Below, in pieces: positions 43,267-54,675 of a DNA stretch of 64,000 nucleotides. The notes below the pieces were generated by a model, which saw only the letters and a list, made by a program, of their open reading frames with translations, ran no database searches and was not told where the DNA came from. This DNA comes from Globisporangium splendens (lineage: Eukaryota; Oomycota; Peronosporomycetes; Pythiales; Pythiaceae), in NCBI GenBank assembly GCA_006386115.1, contig VFIW01000047.1:248001-312000 (forward strand), given 5' to 3'. Both the position numbers and the translations under genes were made by a program. How positions within the stretch are numbered: position 1 is the stretch's first letter; the number at the start of each line of letters is the position of its first letter.

Positions 43267-44579
43267 CTATCCGCAGACGTAGATTGCGCATCTCGGTGAG
43301 AAAAGCAGTGCTGATGCTACGTGGTCAATGCGCTTTGCCTCCTGCGCAGCCTTCGAGGGTGTTTCAGCTGCTGTATCGCCCGTTTTTCTGATGATCAAGT
43401 ACGACGCGTTGTGTGTGGCCACGTACTCCTGCACGCTCTCTGCGACTGTAGAACCTTTCGCCAGTGGCAGGATGTTGGCGCTGTAGCTATTGCTATTCGA
43501 GTTGCTTCCACTGGTGCTGGTGAGATTCTTGCTGGTTTGGGCTATGGTAGTGAGCAAGTCGTGGTACTTTGCAAACGGTTGGTCATCGTAACTCCCGATG
43601 ATCGGTGTCTTGTACAAATGCACAATTCGCGGCGCGTCCGTTGTCCGCATCAACTCGAATGCGGCGTCGAGACACCGGATCCCCTGGTCGGAACACCGGT
43701 CGACGGCGACCACGAACACGTACTGCTTGCACACCATGGAGTTGATCGGCGCCGGTGGAACAATCAGGAGGTGCGAGTCGCTGGGTGTCATGCGAAGCAG
43801 CACGTCACGCGGCACATGCCCGACTTGATCCACAGCGGGACCGCCCTTGCCGATAGCCCCGAGCACGAGAAAATCGGCGTCGCATTTTTGCAGTGCGTCG
43901 TTGTTGCTGCTTCGACTCGTGTTGGAGCCTTGACACGAATCCATCGTGCGTGTGTACAGCAAGCGGTCGGCCACCGAGTCATTGCCATCAGCCGAGGTCG
44001 GCGCGCGCTCAATGGTGATGCAGTTCGCGGGTAACCTGAGTTCGCTGCAATGCACCTTGTACTCTAAGTGCAAGTGCATCGGAGAAGCAAAGTGTGTGCG
44101 GCAAAATGAAATCCACAAACGGTGGTACTGTGAGTTAGAACCTCCTTCTAGTTGCTTTCGCAGCTCCAGGAGCATCGCATGGAGATCGAGAAACAAGCCC
44201 GACTCGCTCTCACGCGCTGCTGTGGTAGGATCGTACGCGGCGTCCTCCATCGCATGGCAGATCGCCTCGTGGGCTTCCTCTGAGATCCACGGCGGTGTAA
44301 TTGAGCGCATCATTGACAGGAGCTGATCAGGTTGATCCAGCAGTAACGACCGAAAGGTGCCGTCGTCTTTTGCATCCCCCTATTCGCAAAAATGCATGCA
44401 CAGCAAAAGAAAAACGAAGTCACAGTCAATGTGGAATTCTGTTCGTAATGGCGAGATACGATCACCAGACTGGAACGATGTTGTGATCATACCTCGGCAA
44501 CGCTGAGCACTGTGCGAGCGATCGCAATACACAGTTGCAGAGCGTGGGACGGCTTCCGCAGTGCAAACACGTCCTCCAT
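43267..44579 (-). CDS. universal-stress-protein-like protein
   Basis: Two exons (44579-44493, 44379-43267; GT-AG, phase 0) give 399 residues starting MEDVFALRKPSHALQLCI. The second half reads 'YVFVVAVDRCSDQGIRCLDA', 'PRIVHLYKTPIIGSYDDQPF', 'AESVQEYVATHNASYLIIRK' and 'SALLFSPRCAIYVCG'. This gives the strand-helix order of a UspA alpha/beta fold (VAVD...LDAAFEL...IVHLYKTP...YLIIRKT...SPRCAIYV). The first half has 'DADFLVLGAIGKGGPAVDQV' and 'RMTPSDSHLLIVPPAP', suggesting a degenerate first USP domain. The ATP-binding G-2x-G-9x-G motif is incomplete. Start choice: an overlapping upstream ATG frame (44712-44380) reads well for some codons but is in another frame. Using it would need a frameshift, so I take it as a uORF. 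Confidence 0.6.
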
Positions 44580-44877
44580 CAGCTTTGCTGAATCGAAGAG
44601 ATAATTTATCTCGCACAATCAACAGCAGCAGATCCAGGTGTTGGAGACGTCGCGTCGCTTCGCTATTTGGTGTGGATTGACTTGCGACAGATGCGTCGAC
44701 CAAAACACCCATATTTGAGGGACGGGTTTCAGATGCAGGATCAATTGCTTAAGCATGGCGTGGACGACCTATGTGTGGCAGCAAATAACGCCAGCGACAG
44801 AATGCATCTTTTAGTGGGCTAACAAGAAGGCTACTCTCCATACACATCTAGATACTCGGGCTTTTTGCAAAAAGCGT
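44580..44877. other. tail-to-head intergenic region
   Basis: Holds the 5' leader of the USP-like gene with a possible uORF starting at 44712, and the short 3' flank of the kinase gene that ends at 44878. No separate gene. Confidence 0.5.
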
Positions 44878-47800
44878 TTACAGCGGAAGCGATGTCCTGG
44901 GGGCTATCCCCAGGCTGGAGGTGGCACTAGCTGTTCTCGTCTCGTCCAGGACGATCTCGTTTAGTTTGTCAATGACGAACGCTATCTTCACACGCTGCGA
45001 TGGATTAGTCTTTGTCATCAACTCGACCAGATTCCACTGCTTGTTACTCATTATTTCTGGGCGATTGGGAATGAACCCTTGCTTCACTCTGAAGCGAACG
45101 ACAGCGTCGATCATATTCCTTCCCCAAGGAATATCATCAGTCATAACCTCTAGGATGCACATTCCCAGCGAGTAGATGTCGGTGGCGATCGCAGGATGCT
45201 CTCCCTTGAGATATTCCGGTGATTTCCACTGCAGCGCACCCATTTTCTTTGGGTCAACTTGGATTTCGGCAACGTCTGGGATACAGCTCAACCCAAAATC
45301 AATGATCTTCGCATCTCCTCGATCGCTAACCAGGATGTTGTCACACTTGAGATCGTTATGAACGATGTTGAGCGAATGCATGTGCTGCACACCGAGAGCT
45401 ACTTCGTAAAGCGACCGCCACCTTGCCTCGCGATTGTCTTCTCTTTTTCGCAAGTGCGCTAGCAAGTTTCCGTTCGAGGCATACTCGCAGACGAAGTAGC
45501 GTTTGCCAATGTGATTGGCCCCAAAAAGCTTAACGACATGCGGATGATTGAGTTGACACCATACCCGTATTTCGTGCAGTAGCAGCCTAGTGCTCACTGT
45601 GCCTGGGTCTTCTTCGTAGCCCATGAACTTGACAACGACAGGAGTGTCGAGCCAAACGCCCCTGCATACTTTTCCAAATCCGCCTTCTCCAATTACATCG
45701 CTTACTTGGAAGACGATTTCACGAAGAGCCAAATGCCATATCGGAGGTGAATCGCCAACAGGACGGCCTGATCGATCCCAAATGTTGTCACTGGAGCGCG
45801 TGAGCGATGAGACGTTGTGCGTATCGTAATGTCTTAGCGCAACTGTGTCGCTGCTTGTTATTGTTTCTCTAGTAACTGAGCATTCGGTGCTGGTAGCATC
45901 GTCAGATTCACGCATTTGCATGCCAGCTTCGTCTCTGTCTTGTTTCCAGGAACGAATCGCATCTTCGCTTGGTACTTCGAGCAAGTCCAAAATTCGATCG
46001 AGCTCAGCATACAGAATACGGTTCACATCGGCTGCTTTTTGACTTCGAGCACGGCGAGCAACAGATGTGGCTGAAACCGCTGTGCGCAGGTAGTCTTGAG
46101 CACGCGCCAGCAAGAAACAAAATCGTGTGACTGCCACGTCAGTGGGCTGACTGCCTGATTCGATAATGTGGTCGTATATGAACTCAAGCGCTGGGTACAC
46201 TTTTTGTATCATCCATACCACTCCTGGAGAAAGTTGGCACTTGGACCAGATCATTGCAAGAGCGCTTTTGATAGTCCCACTCAATTGCAGAAAGACGAAA
46301 TCCTGGACGGTTTGGCTTGGAGTCGAGACATCCTTCCATCGCACAACACGGAAGAAACAAAACGCTAGAAGAGTTATTAAGACCATCGCGCAAATTCCCA
46401 AGCAAGGCAAATCAAAGTTTGAAAACTTGCTCGTGTACCTGTGCTGCTGTGTTGGATTGCTCAGCTTCCGCCGTTTCGCAAGCACCGTCGTCTTTCTCGA
46501 AAGCAAAGTATTGTAGGTGATCCACAACGTACGAGATCGACACGCGCTCGCTTGGATTATTTGCACACATTTTCAGCACTAAATCCCATTGTGCGTCATT
46601 CAAAACTGAATGGGTTCCACGAGTCCCATTTCTTATACCATTGGCAATCTCATCAACCCGATGGGCTTGTTCAGCCAAAGCTTCCAATATGCATATACCA
46701 AAAGCTTTAATGTCGGATGCGTGTGAGATGTGTTGCTCCGCACATTCTTTTTGCTTTGGCTCGATTGATGCTTGATATTCACGCGCTAGTTCCTTGTTCT
46801 CTCCGAACCCAGCAATTTTTGGTTGATAATCTGGGCCAATCACAATGTTGGAGCACTGAATTGCACCGTGGACACATCTTCGTTGATGAAGATATTGAAG
46901 TCCAAGTGCCACCTTGTACAAACACTTCCAGGCCAAGTGGCGATTCTCTTCGGCAGCCAGAAATTCCCGAAGTGTTGTTCTGTTCGAACAATACTCGTAA
47001 ACGAAGAACGGATGCTGCCCAAGATGGCATGCACCTAGTAGTTTCAGCACATGCGGGTGACTAAGATGGTACCATCGGGATGCACGTTGCACAAAGTCCT
47101 CGCGGCTCCACCAAGTAATGGATCCAATCGTGACTGTTGTCTTCAGCCAGGTTCCACAATACACTCGAACAAAGGGCTCGCACTTGACTTTATTCCACTC
47201 ATGGAACTCCACGTCATCAGGAGATATGAACCAATTGTGAACGCTTGGAATCACAGTCACCCCATTCACTTGTACATACCGATCGAGTACATTTCTAAGA
47301 AGAGTCGAGTCATCCAGAGAGTTTTCGCCAGCCCCACTTTGTAGCTCGTACTGTAAAAGTACAGCATCGTCATACTGCGTTTTGGCATCGTGAAATCCGC
47401 GAATTAGGGCATCATTTGATTTCACCGTCTTCTCAAAGTGCTTTCGTTGCATTGCGCGGCGTGCCTCCCATTCGATTTTCCAGTCGTGTTGACCACTCGC
47501 ATCTAGATGGAACAACTCGAAGAAGTGATCGAGCTCGTCGTGAAAATCTCGCACCTTGGTTGTGATTGCTCGTCGTCCCAGGAATCGGTCAAGAGGTGTT
47601 TGCTTGCTCTTGGTTTGGAATACGAATCTGCAGAAGCGATACAAAACAGCGGTCATTGTGGCTGTGGGGCTCGCCATCCCATCCTGTACTTGTAGCTGCG
47701 AGTGTATATACTGCAAACGCTCGGCAAGGTGTGTCATTAGTGGTTCAAACTCATATGTTGAAGAGCATACCCCAAGAATTGTCTCCAGCGAACCCGACAA

Positions 47801-48733
47801 TGAAGTGTCGTTGTCAGCCAAATCTCCACATGAGCTTGTAAGCAATTCAACGACAGGAAAGTAATCCCAGCGCGCTGCTGAGATTAATGGGGTTTCGCCA
47901 TCGCGCCACGACCGGACTTGCAACGAGGCGCCAGCCTCAATCAAGATTCGGAAGACTTGCATATGACCTTCACGTCCAGCTTGAATGAGTGGTGTGTCTC
48001 CTTCTTGACTTGAATGGTTCACAAGAGCCATGCATTTGATGAGGATGCAAGTGACTTCGACATGCCCTCCCTTAGCTGCGCGAAACAGCGCCGTTTCATT
48101 CAAATCGCTCGTCGCGTTGACAAGCGCACCATAATTCAGTAGAGCTCTCACAATCTCCTCTCGACCGAATTCAGCAGCTTTAAACAGAGGCGTTTCCCCT
48201 GAATTGTTTGTAGCACGAACGGAGGCACCGTAAGCGAGCAGGATATCCACAATTCGGAGTTTGCCGCTTTCAGCAGCGTAAAATAGAGGGGTTTCCCCCA
48301 AATTGTTCTGTTCACGAACCCGTGCGTCAAGTTCGAGAAGCTTTCTCACGATGTCTCTGCGGTCACGCCATGCCCCCATAAACAAGGGAGTTTCGCCCAA
48401 ATCGTTCTTTTCGTGGACAGAGGCGCCGTGTGCAACGAGGATATCCAAGACGTCGTCGAAGCCTCTGTAAACAGCCAGATGAAGAGGCGTGTTGCCGTCT
48501 TCATCGCGGTCGTGAACTGAGTATCCATTCTGAAGACACCACAGGACACTTTCCACAGCTCCGACAGCCGCAGCACAAAACAACTTGTCTGGTTCTTTGG
48601 TCTTGGGTGCTGCAGCAAGGGTATGCGCTGAAGGTTCGGCGCCGCGAGCCATCCGAGTGCTCCTTCCGCTGCTGCCCTCGGGATTGATCCAACCCGTCAC
48701 ACGCGCAGCGATTCGCGACGTCAATCGTGCCAT
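44878..48733 (-). CDS. ankyrin-pseudokinase-kinase protein
   Basis: Two exons (48733-46439 and 46332-44878; intron 46333-46438, GT-AG, phase 0) give about 1,249 residues. N-terminal ankyrin repeats (about residues 50-310) include 'DEDGNTPLHLAVYRGFDDVL' and 'NNLGETPLFYAAESGKLRIV'. A first kinase-like domain follows at ~530-770. It lacks the catalytic Asp ('CVHGAIQCSNIVI' instead of HRDxxxxN) and DFG (reads 'AGFGEN'), so it is a pseudokinase. A helical linker leads to a second domain with 'IGEGGFGKVCRGVWLDTPVV', lysine in 'VVVKFMGY', 'HNDLKCDNILV', 'IIDFGLSC' and 'WKSPEYL', which looks active (TKL-like, HND variant). Joining both halves is supported by the phase-0 splice (AAQ|DVSTPSQ) and by the same order in the decayed paralogue at 54.7-56.4 kb. 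Two separate genes are the alternative. Confidence 0.8.
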
Positions 48734-49012
48734 GACCAAGAACAACACCAACCAGCACTTGAGCAATGCTGTGGAGATGGGACACCGGTGCTGAACTGCA
48801 GCACACCGGTATCTTACCGAGACGCTCAGTGGGACGAAGCGAAAGCAAAGTCACTGACAACGTCCAACACAATTCACGCATGTCCTCGTATATTGTGGTC
48901 CTTTCTGTGCGCGATACTTTGTTTCAACTGCCCACCTACTTCCTCGAACCACAGTCGCTTACCTTGCAGCTGAGCTACACCAATGTCCATGTTCTCTATT
49001 TGCCATAATTCC
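48734..49012. other. intergenic region
   Basis: Upstream of the ankyrin-kinase ATG and downstream of the WDR33-like stop, all on the minus strand. A hydrophobic in-frame extension without ATG (48766-48734) precedes the chosen start. Confidence 0.5.
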
Positions 49013-51343
49013 TTATCGACGGCCATAGCCACCACCGTTCGGATTGCTCGCAGGAGGTGGACGCCGTCGCGGATCTCTGCTTTCACCCATGACTGCAGGC
49101 CGCTTCAAATCGGGTTGCTGCATTTGCTGCTGGTTATACTGCTGTTGTTGCAAGGGCGTCCCGAGGAGTGCACCGCCACTTCCATTCGGACCAGGTGGAG
49201 GTGGCCAGCTTCCAGGCATGTCGTCCCGTGCCCGCTTCATGCCCGCCATCATGGCAGCGGGAGGCGGCGGCATCATAGCACGAGGAGGAGGAGGGCCGCC
49301 CATCATCATGCCAGGTTGCATCTGTCGTGGCGGCGGTGGTGGCGGCATAAGCGATGAATACGAGACTTGGGAGGGTGGAGGAGGCACTAAGCTCGCTGCG
49401 ATCGATTGCGCAGCCGCGATCGCTGCAGCTGTCGCTGTTGCAGCACTGATCGTCGAGTCCATGGGGCAGTCCTGCTTCCAGTGACCTTTTTGACGACATT
49501 TGTGGCACGTGTACGACGCAGGAGGCACCTTCGGCTGTGTGCAGTCGGAGATGTAGTGGCCGGGTGTGTTACAACGCTTACACAAGTACCCCTCGGGCGG
49601 CACCTTGCGCACCATCTGGCCATTGCTACCAACTTGAGACTGGTCTTTCGTCGGACAGTCTTCGATCCAATGGCCCTTGGTACCACATCGGTTGCACGTG
49701 TACGACTCCGGAGGCGGCCGACGACCGGAGCCAGCACCACTGCCCATCATCTTAGACTGCCCGTGGCCATCGTGGAACGATTTCTGAGTCGCAAACGCGT
49801 TGAAGCTCGCGGCATTGATCGCACTAGCGCGGATACTGTTGTGCGCACCATCGCCCATCCCAGGAAGAAACTCCTCGCTGGGGTCAACCCGAGACGGTTC
49901 ACTTGACATGGCATCTGGTTCGTTCAGCACCGTTTGCCCTCCATTGTACTTGTCGTCCATCGGATCACCTGGACGGTTGCGACACCAGAACTTGGTGCTG
50001 TGGTCGTTGCTGCAGATAGAAAATTACGCAAAAGAGAGTGTTAATATGCAGCCTTTGGCGGATCAATGCTTGATGTGCTATCCAACAAACATACCTGCCC
50101 GTAGCAACGACATGGCCCACTGGATGCCACTGGATATCCCACACAGCCGTATCGTGGGCCTGTGGGATCGACGCCAGCGCATTCTCTTTCCTATAAACAT
50201 GCATAAACGCATGTTTAATAACCTCAGCACATACACAAGAGCGCATGATGAAAGCAAAAAACAGGATACTTACCCCACTTCCCAGTACATGAGCGAACCA
50301 TCGTAGGACCCACTCACGAACAAGCGCTCGTACCACGGGTGCCACGCGATGGACGTTACTTCGCGCGCATGGCCTTTCATCGTCGCAAACTCCTTGAGCG
50401 TGCGGATGTCGTAGATCTTGATGAGCTGGTCGCGACTTGCCGTGAGCAGCCAGTTGCCGTTGTCGTTCCACGCGACCTTGAACACCGTGTTCTTGTGGCC
50501 GTGCAGCGTGTTGAGGCTGTTGCCGGACTTGGGGTCCCAGATCTTGACGAGGTTGTCTTTACTGCCGGACGCGAGCAGACACTTCTGCGGATGGTACGCA
50601 ACGCACTTGACATCCCAGCCGTGGCCTGTGAGCACGCGCTCTTCGCGACCGCTCTCAAAGTCCCAGATCTTGACGGTCGCGTCGTCCGAGCACGACACAA
50701 ACTTGAAGTCTGTCGGCGAAAAGCTGAGCGACCGCACGGCCTCGCGGTGGCCCTGCAGCAGTTGCACGTTCGTCATGCTCGACTGCCAGTACTTGATCAC
50801 GCCACCATGGTCAGCAGTCACGAGCCAGTTGTCATTATGCGACCACACCATCGCGCGCACAGCGTCATCGTGGGCCTGCAGGATCGTCTCGAAATTGAAC
50901 GCGAGGCCGTTCCAGAGCGTGAACTCGCCGACCGAGTTGCCCGTGATCAGCCGCCGACCCTCAGGCGTCCACGTGAGGCAGTTCACGGGGCAGCGCTGCT
51001 TGTTCGTCGAGCAGCGGCAGAACTTGGTGCACACGCAGGACGCGAGGTCGTCGCTTCCCGAATACACGGCGGGCGGCAGCATCTGCCGCTTGAAGAACGA
51101 GTGCGGCGGCAGCGTGTGCGCGCGATACGAGCGCGCGGTCACGAACTTGCGCTGCACCACGTAGTTGATGAAGGTGGCGTTCGGGTCCACGCTCTTGCGC
51201 ACGATAGGCTTGCGCATGCGCTTGTGCGGCGGCACGCCCCCCGCGAACGCGCTCGAGCCCACGTCGTGGCCGCTGCGCAGCACCTGCGCCGGGTGCAGCT
51301 CGCCGTCCTGCTGCTGCATGTTGGAGTTCTTTCCGTTTGCCAT
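49013..51343 (-). CDS. WDR33/Pfs2 polyadenylation factor fused to CCHC zinc knuckles
   Basis: Three exons (51343-50274, 50190-50095, 50009-49013) join in frame to 720 residues. The N-terminal WDR33/Pfs2 signature is 'RKPIVRKSVDPNATFINYVV', 'RAHTLPPHSFFKRQMLPPAV'. Seven WD40 repeats span ~110-410 ('GNSVGEFTLWNGLAFNFET', 'CSDDATVKIWDFESGREERV', 'ASGSKDNLVKIWDPKSG'), closing with the diagnostic 'NDHSTKFWCRNRPGDPMDDK' across the last splice. The C-terminal part carries three CCHC knuckles ('CNRCGTKGHWIEDC', 'CKRCNTPGHYISDC', 'CHKCRQKGHWKQDC') and a Pro/Met/Gln-rich tail. WDR33/Pfs2 binds the AAUAAA signal within CPSF in the nucleus. Knuckles normally sit in partner subunits (CPSF30, RBBP6/Mpe1). 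An insert with 'CVCTKFCRCSTNKQRC' between the N-terminus and the first WD repeat is also unusual. Confidence 0.93.
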
Positions 51344-52274
51344 ACAATCCTGTCTGTTTGGGGGGACGGTGCCAGACGCGTGTGTGACACGACTGGTAGA
51401 ACGATCCACATGATGGCTAAATGTTACAGCGAATAACCGGTTTAGAGAGCATGAAAAGGTTCTTGGACTGAATGTGTTGGTTCGTACATTCGAGCAACTT
51501 CACTTGCCAAACCCATTTTACACACATTCGAGCAACGTGCACAATGGCTTTTGCTCGAATCGGGGCTCTGTCTCGCACAATCGAGGCATGAGAAACTGCA
51601 GGCGGTGAGGCATTGCTTTGCGTGCCTTCTCGGTCTTGTCTCCACCATACTGCAGCCTTTTGATAAGCGAATTAGGTTCCTGTAAGTAGTGACAAACACC
51701 ACCTTATCGGAGTTAAACGCTTGATACGAAACACTCGGACCCCGAGCACACTCATGTACTCCGAGTCTTCGGATGACAAGCCCTCGAATACGAATAAGCA
51801 GCCGTGCAGATATGACTTCGCGTGCTTTTTCATTGGTCAACGTGTAGAAGCTTGCACTTGTTTACACTCTTATCAGTCAAGCATAAACAACGGTAAAACC
51901 ACACTAAAAAGGGGTTTCGGCATTTAGCAGCCTTTGGAAAGCGCAACAGCGGATTTGTAGACGTGCTCTCGGTGTACGAAAGGCAGCAAATCTTCCAAAT
52001 CACGTCACTCTGTTGGTTTAAGCGCAATAGAAATTGTTAATGACTTGCTGCTATTGACTAGAAAGAGTAACATGCACTTGTTGACGCAGTGGCCAACCAG
52101 CATAAACAAGTGCACACGTAGGGGCGTTTCGCACTGTTTCTGAATGGAAAGCCCTTATTTAGCTCCATTCGTCTCAATCAGCCATGTGAATAGAGCCAAC
52201 GACGATGGGACCAGCTTCTCAGTTCCAAACCTGCCTGGCCTGCAAACAAAGCGAGAGCAACGACTGAGACGAAC
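51344..52274. other. intergenic region between divergent genes
   Basis: About 930 nt upstream of both the WDR33-like gene (-) and NDUFS7 copy A (+). 'cattcgagcaac' occurs twice at about 51487 and 51526. No gene recognised. Confidence 0.5.
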
Positions 52275-52978
52275 ATGCTGACTATCGTGCGGTGGACGAG
52301 AGCCACGGCCATGAAGCCACCGCAGGTTTTCGGTGGTTCAGCCTCCTTGTCCTTCCACTCAAGCGCTCTGGTCTCCAATCCGGTCTCAGAACGCGGGAAC
52401 ATCTCCGACTTGCTCGTTGGCAACGCCGCCGCCAGGAACGGCGCCGGTAGGTACTTCATATGCTTTTCAAACTTCGACTTGGCGGGAGACTGAGAACTCT
52501 TGTTAAATGTGAAATAGAGTACGTTGTGGCGAAGGTGGACGATCTAATAAACTGGAGTCGTCGCAGCTCGTTTTGGCCAATGACATTTGGCCTTGCATGC
52601 TGTGCTGTCGAGATGATGCAAACCGCTGGCTCGCGATACGATGTCGAGCGAATTGGAATGTTGTTCCGCGCGTCACCACGGCAGTCTGATGTGATGATCG
52701 TCGCTGGAACTCTGACCAACAAGATGGCACCGGCGCTTCGCCGTGTGTATGAGCAAATGCCAGAACCGCGTTGGGTCGTGTCCATGGGGAGCTGCGCAAA
52801 CGGCGGTGGGTACTACCACTACTCATACTCGGTCGTGCGTGGTGTGGACCGTATCGTGCCCGTGGACATTTACGTGCCAGGTTGCCCGCCAACCGCGGAA
52901 GCGCTTCTTTTTGGGTTCATGCAGTTGCAGAAGAAGGTCAAGGCCAACAAGTCGCTCTTGCTACGAGTCAGAAAATGA
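52275..52978 (+). CDS. NDUFS7: NADH dehydrogenase (complex I) PSST subunit, copy A
   Basis: Two exons (52275-52446, 52518-52978; GT-AG, phase 1) give 210 residues. A mitochondrial presequence-like start ([20 protein letters not shown]) is followed by '[20 protein letters not shown]'. The N2 [4Fe-4S] ligands lie in '[19 protein letters not shown]', '[20 protein letters not shown]' and '[17 protein letters not shown]'. PSST/NDUFS7 carries the terminal cluster that reduces ubiquinone in the Q module. The gene is intact. It differs from copy B in the presequence and at scattered residues (e.g. SRRSSFW versus GRRSSLW, VERIGML versus FERMGMV), with the same intron position. That makes it an older gene duplicate than the HMBS tract. 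Confidence 0.95.
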
Positions 52979-54222
52979 CAATGTCTGGAGTCGCTTCGTC
53001 CAGACTAATGCCTTTGGCTTTTTCTGCATGCTCGAGTGCAGGTAGCAGAGCTGCTCTTGTCATCGTAAAGTTGAAGGTTTTCATGAAATGCAACAACAAC
53101 GTCGTTGTACAATGTTACAATTGATATTGCCACCAAAATCGTAGATTATCGGTTCTCAGCAAATAATCTGGCTGAATTATTTACTGACAAACAATTCTAA
53201 CGCTCTTACAGCAGGCGTTCTACGTGTAGCAATTGCACCAGAGCCACTGTCGTTGATACAGTTGTAGGTACAACAGATGGTCAATTGCTAATTGCTGTGT
53301 GCTGGGTCTAGGGAGGAGCGTCGACGATTTAGCAGCAAACCTTAACCATTTCTGCTTGCGCCAAGTCTGGGTCTTGCTGTTTGGCACTGCTGAGCTCTTG
53401 CGCATCTAGGACATGGCAACACATTGCTGGCCATACGACGTGCCGTTTCAATACATTTTACAAGTACAGCCAGACCAATCTATACTAATGAATCGATCAT
53501 TGCGTTTTGAATGACTGGCTGTGTGAAAACCTTCAGCGTGTCAATACAATCCGATCTCAGTGGAGAACATTGAGATATTTCGCAGTCGTGTAGACGGATG
53601 CTTCATGTACGAGAGAGGATGCAAACGACTTCAACACCGGACACATATCTTTGGTGACAGAGCAACGAGTTGCACTGCACGCTGAGCAACCAGGAGTTTG
53701 CCTACGTCCCCGATTACTGGTTTCCAATATCTTCCAACAACTCGGATGTTCTATCCTCCGTGTTTGTCTGCACGTAGAAATTGTAAACGTTGCAGTGGCA
53801 TCAACACGCAAAAGACTTGATTAGTTGGAACGACTGTTACTGACTCTGTACCACGAATGTCTGGTGCACTTGTTCGAGGATCGTCATGAACTTGTTTTGG
53901 TTGTTCAACTAGAACAACCGCAACAGCGCAATCTTTGAATCAGGCGACCGACCAAAACTAACATTTGGTTTTGAGTGGTCCACTATTGTTGTTTGTCTGT
54001 TTGATTTGAGTTGGTCCGTTCAGCTTGAATCGAGCAAATGCAACCCGAAGGTTGATCCTGTGGAGCTGTCTGATAGTTAGTCTAAAATACGTTGGATCTC
54101 ACTTGGTGCAAGGGTGCCAGAAAATCCGCACGTGACGTGCGTATCTTGCTTTGGTGCGCACGGACTCACAACAGCATTCCCTCGAGTTGTTTCTCGTTCA
54201 GCATTACTAGCGTCGTCCGTGG
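52979..54222. other. intergenic region
   Basis: About 1.2 kb, AT-richer than the flanking genes. I found no reading frame with family features. It may hold further decayed sequence of the kinase relic that follows, but no match was evident by eye. Confidence 0.5.
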
Positions 54223-54657
54223 TTGGAATTCAATACTAGCACGGATGAGTTGCAGCTACCCTCGCTCATCGTTGGCGACAGCGAAGTTATGGTGGATGAG
54301 CGATCTCGCGAGACCAACGCAGCTGTCTCGCTTTTGCTCTCGTCGTTTTCCAGCGACGGCGAAGGAAACTCGGATTTGAACAATCAATCATACTCTGGGG
54401 AAGATGGCACGACTGAGCTGTTCTCGCTCATCGTTGACGATAGCGAACAAGAAGAGGATGAACAGTCGAGTGAGTCCAACTCAGTCGTCTCATCTTCGTC
54501 GTCGTCAATATCCAGCGACAGCGAAGGAGGCTTGGTTTCGAATGACCAACTTCACTTTGAGGCAGAAGACGCAACTGAGTTGATTCGCGAGCTCAAATAT
54601 ACGACCAGCACCATCGCTATGACGCTCAAGGCAAAGTATGCATATTGCGCGCTCTGA
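54223..54657 (+). other. open stretch with two acidic, serine-rich internal repeats
   Basis: An open frame of up to 144 codons made mostly of two copies of a ~54-codon unit offset by 162 nt. 'SLIVGDSEVMVDERSRETNA' pairs with 'SLIVDDSEQEEDEQSSESNS', and both continue Ser-rich and end 'DGTTEL' / 'EDATEL'. The first in-frame ATG is near 54289. It sits directly upstream of the kinase relic and may be its diverged N-terminal part or an unrelated low-complexity gene. Not recognised. Confidence 0.4.
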
Positions 54658-54675
54658 CTTCGAGTTTAATTTCGG

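Noticed and set aside
44380..44712. ATG frame (MGVLVDASVASQ) as the first exon of the USP-like gene
   Set aside because: It is in a different frame from the conserved 'EDVFALRKPSHAL' block and would need an indel. The ATG at 44579 gives a simple two-exon gene. Kept only as a possible uORF.
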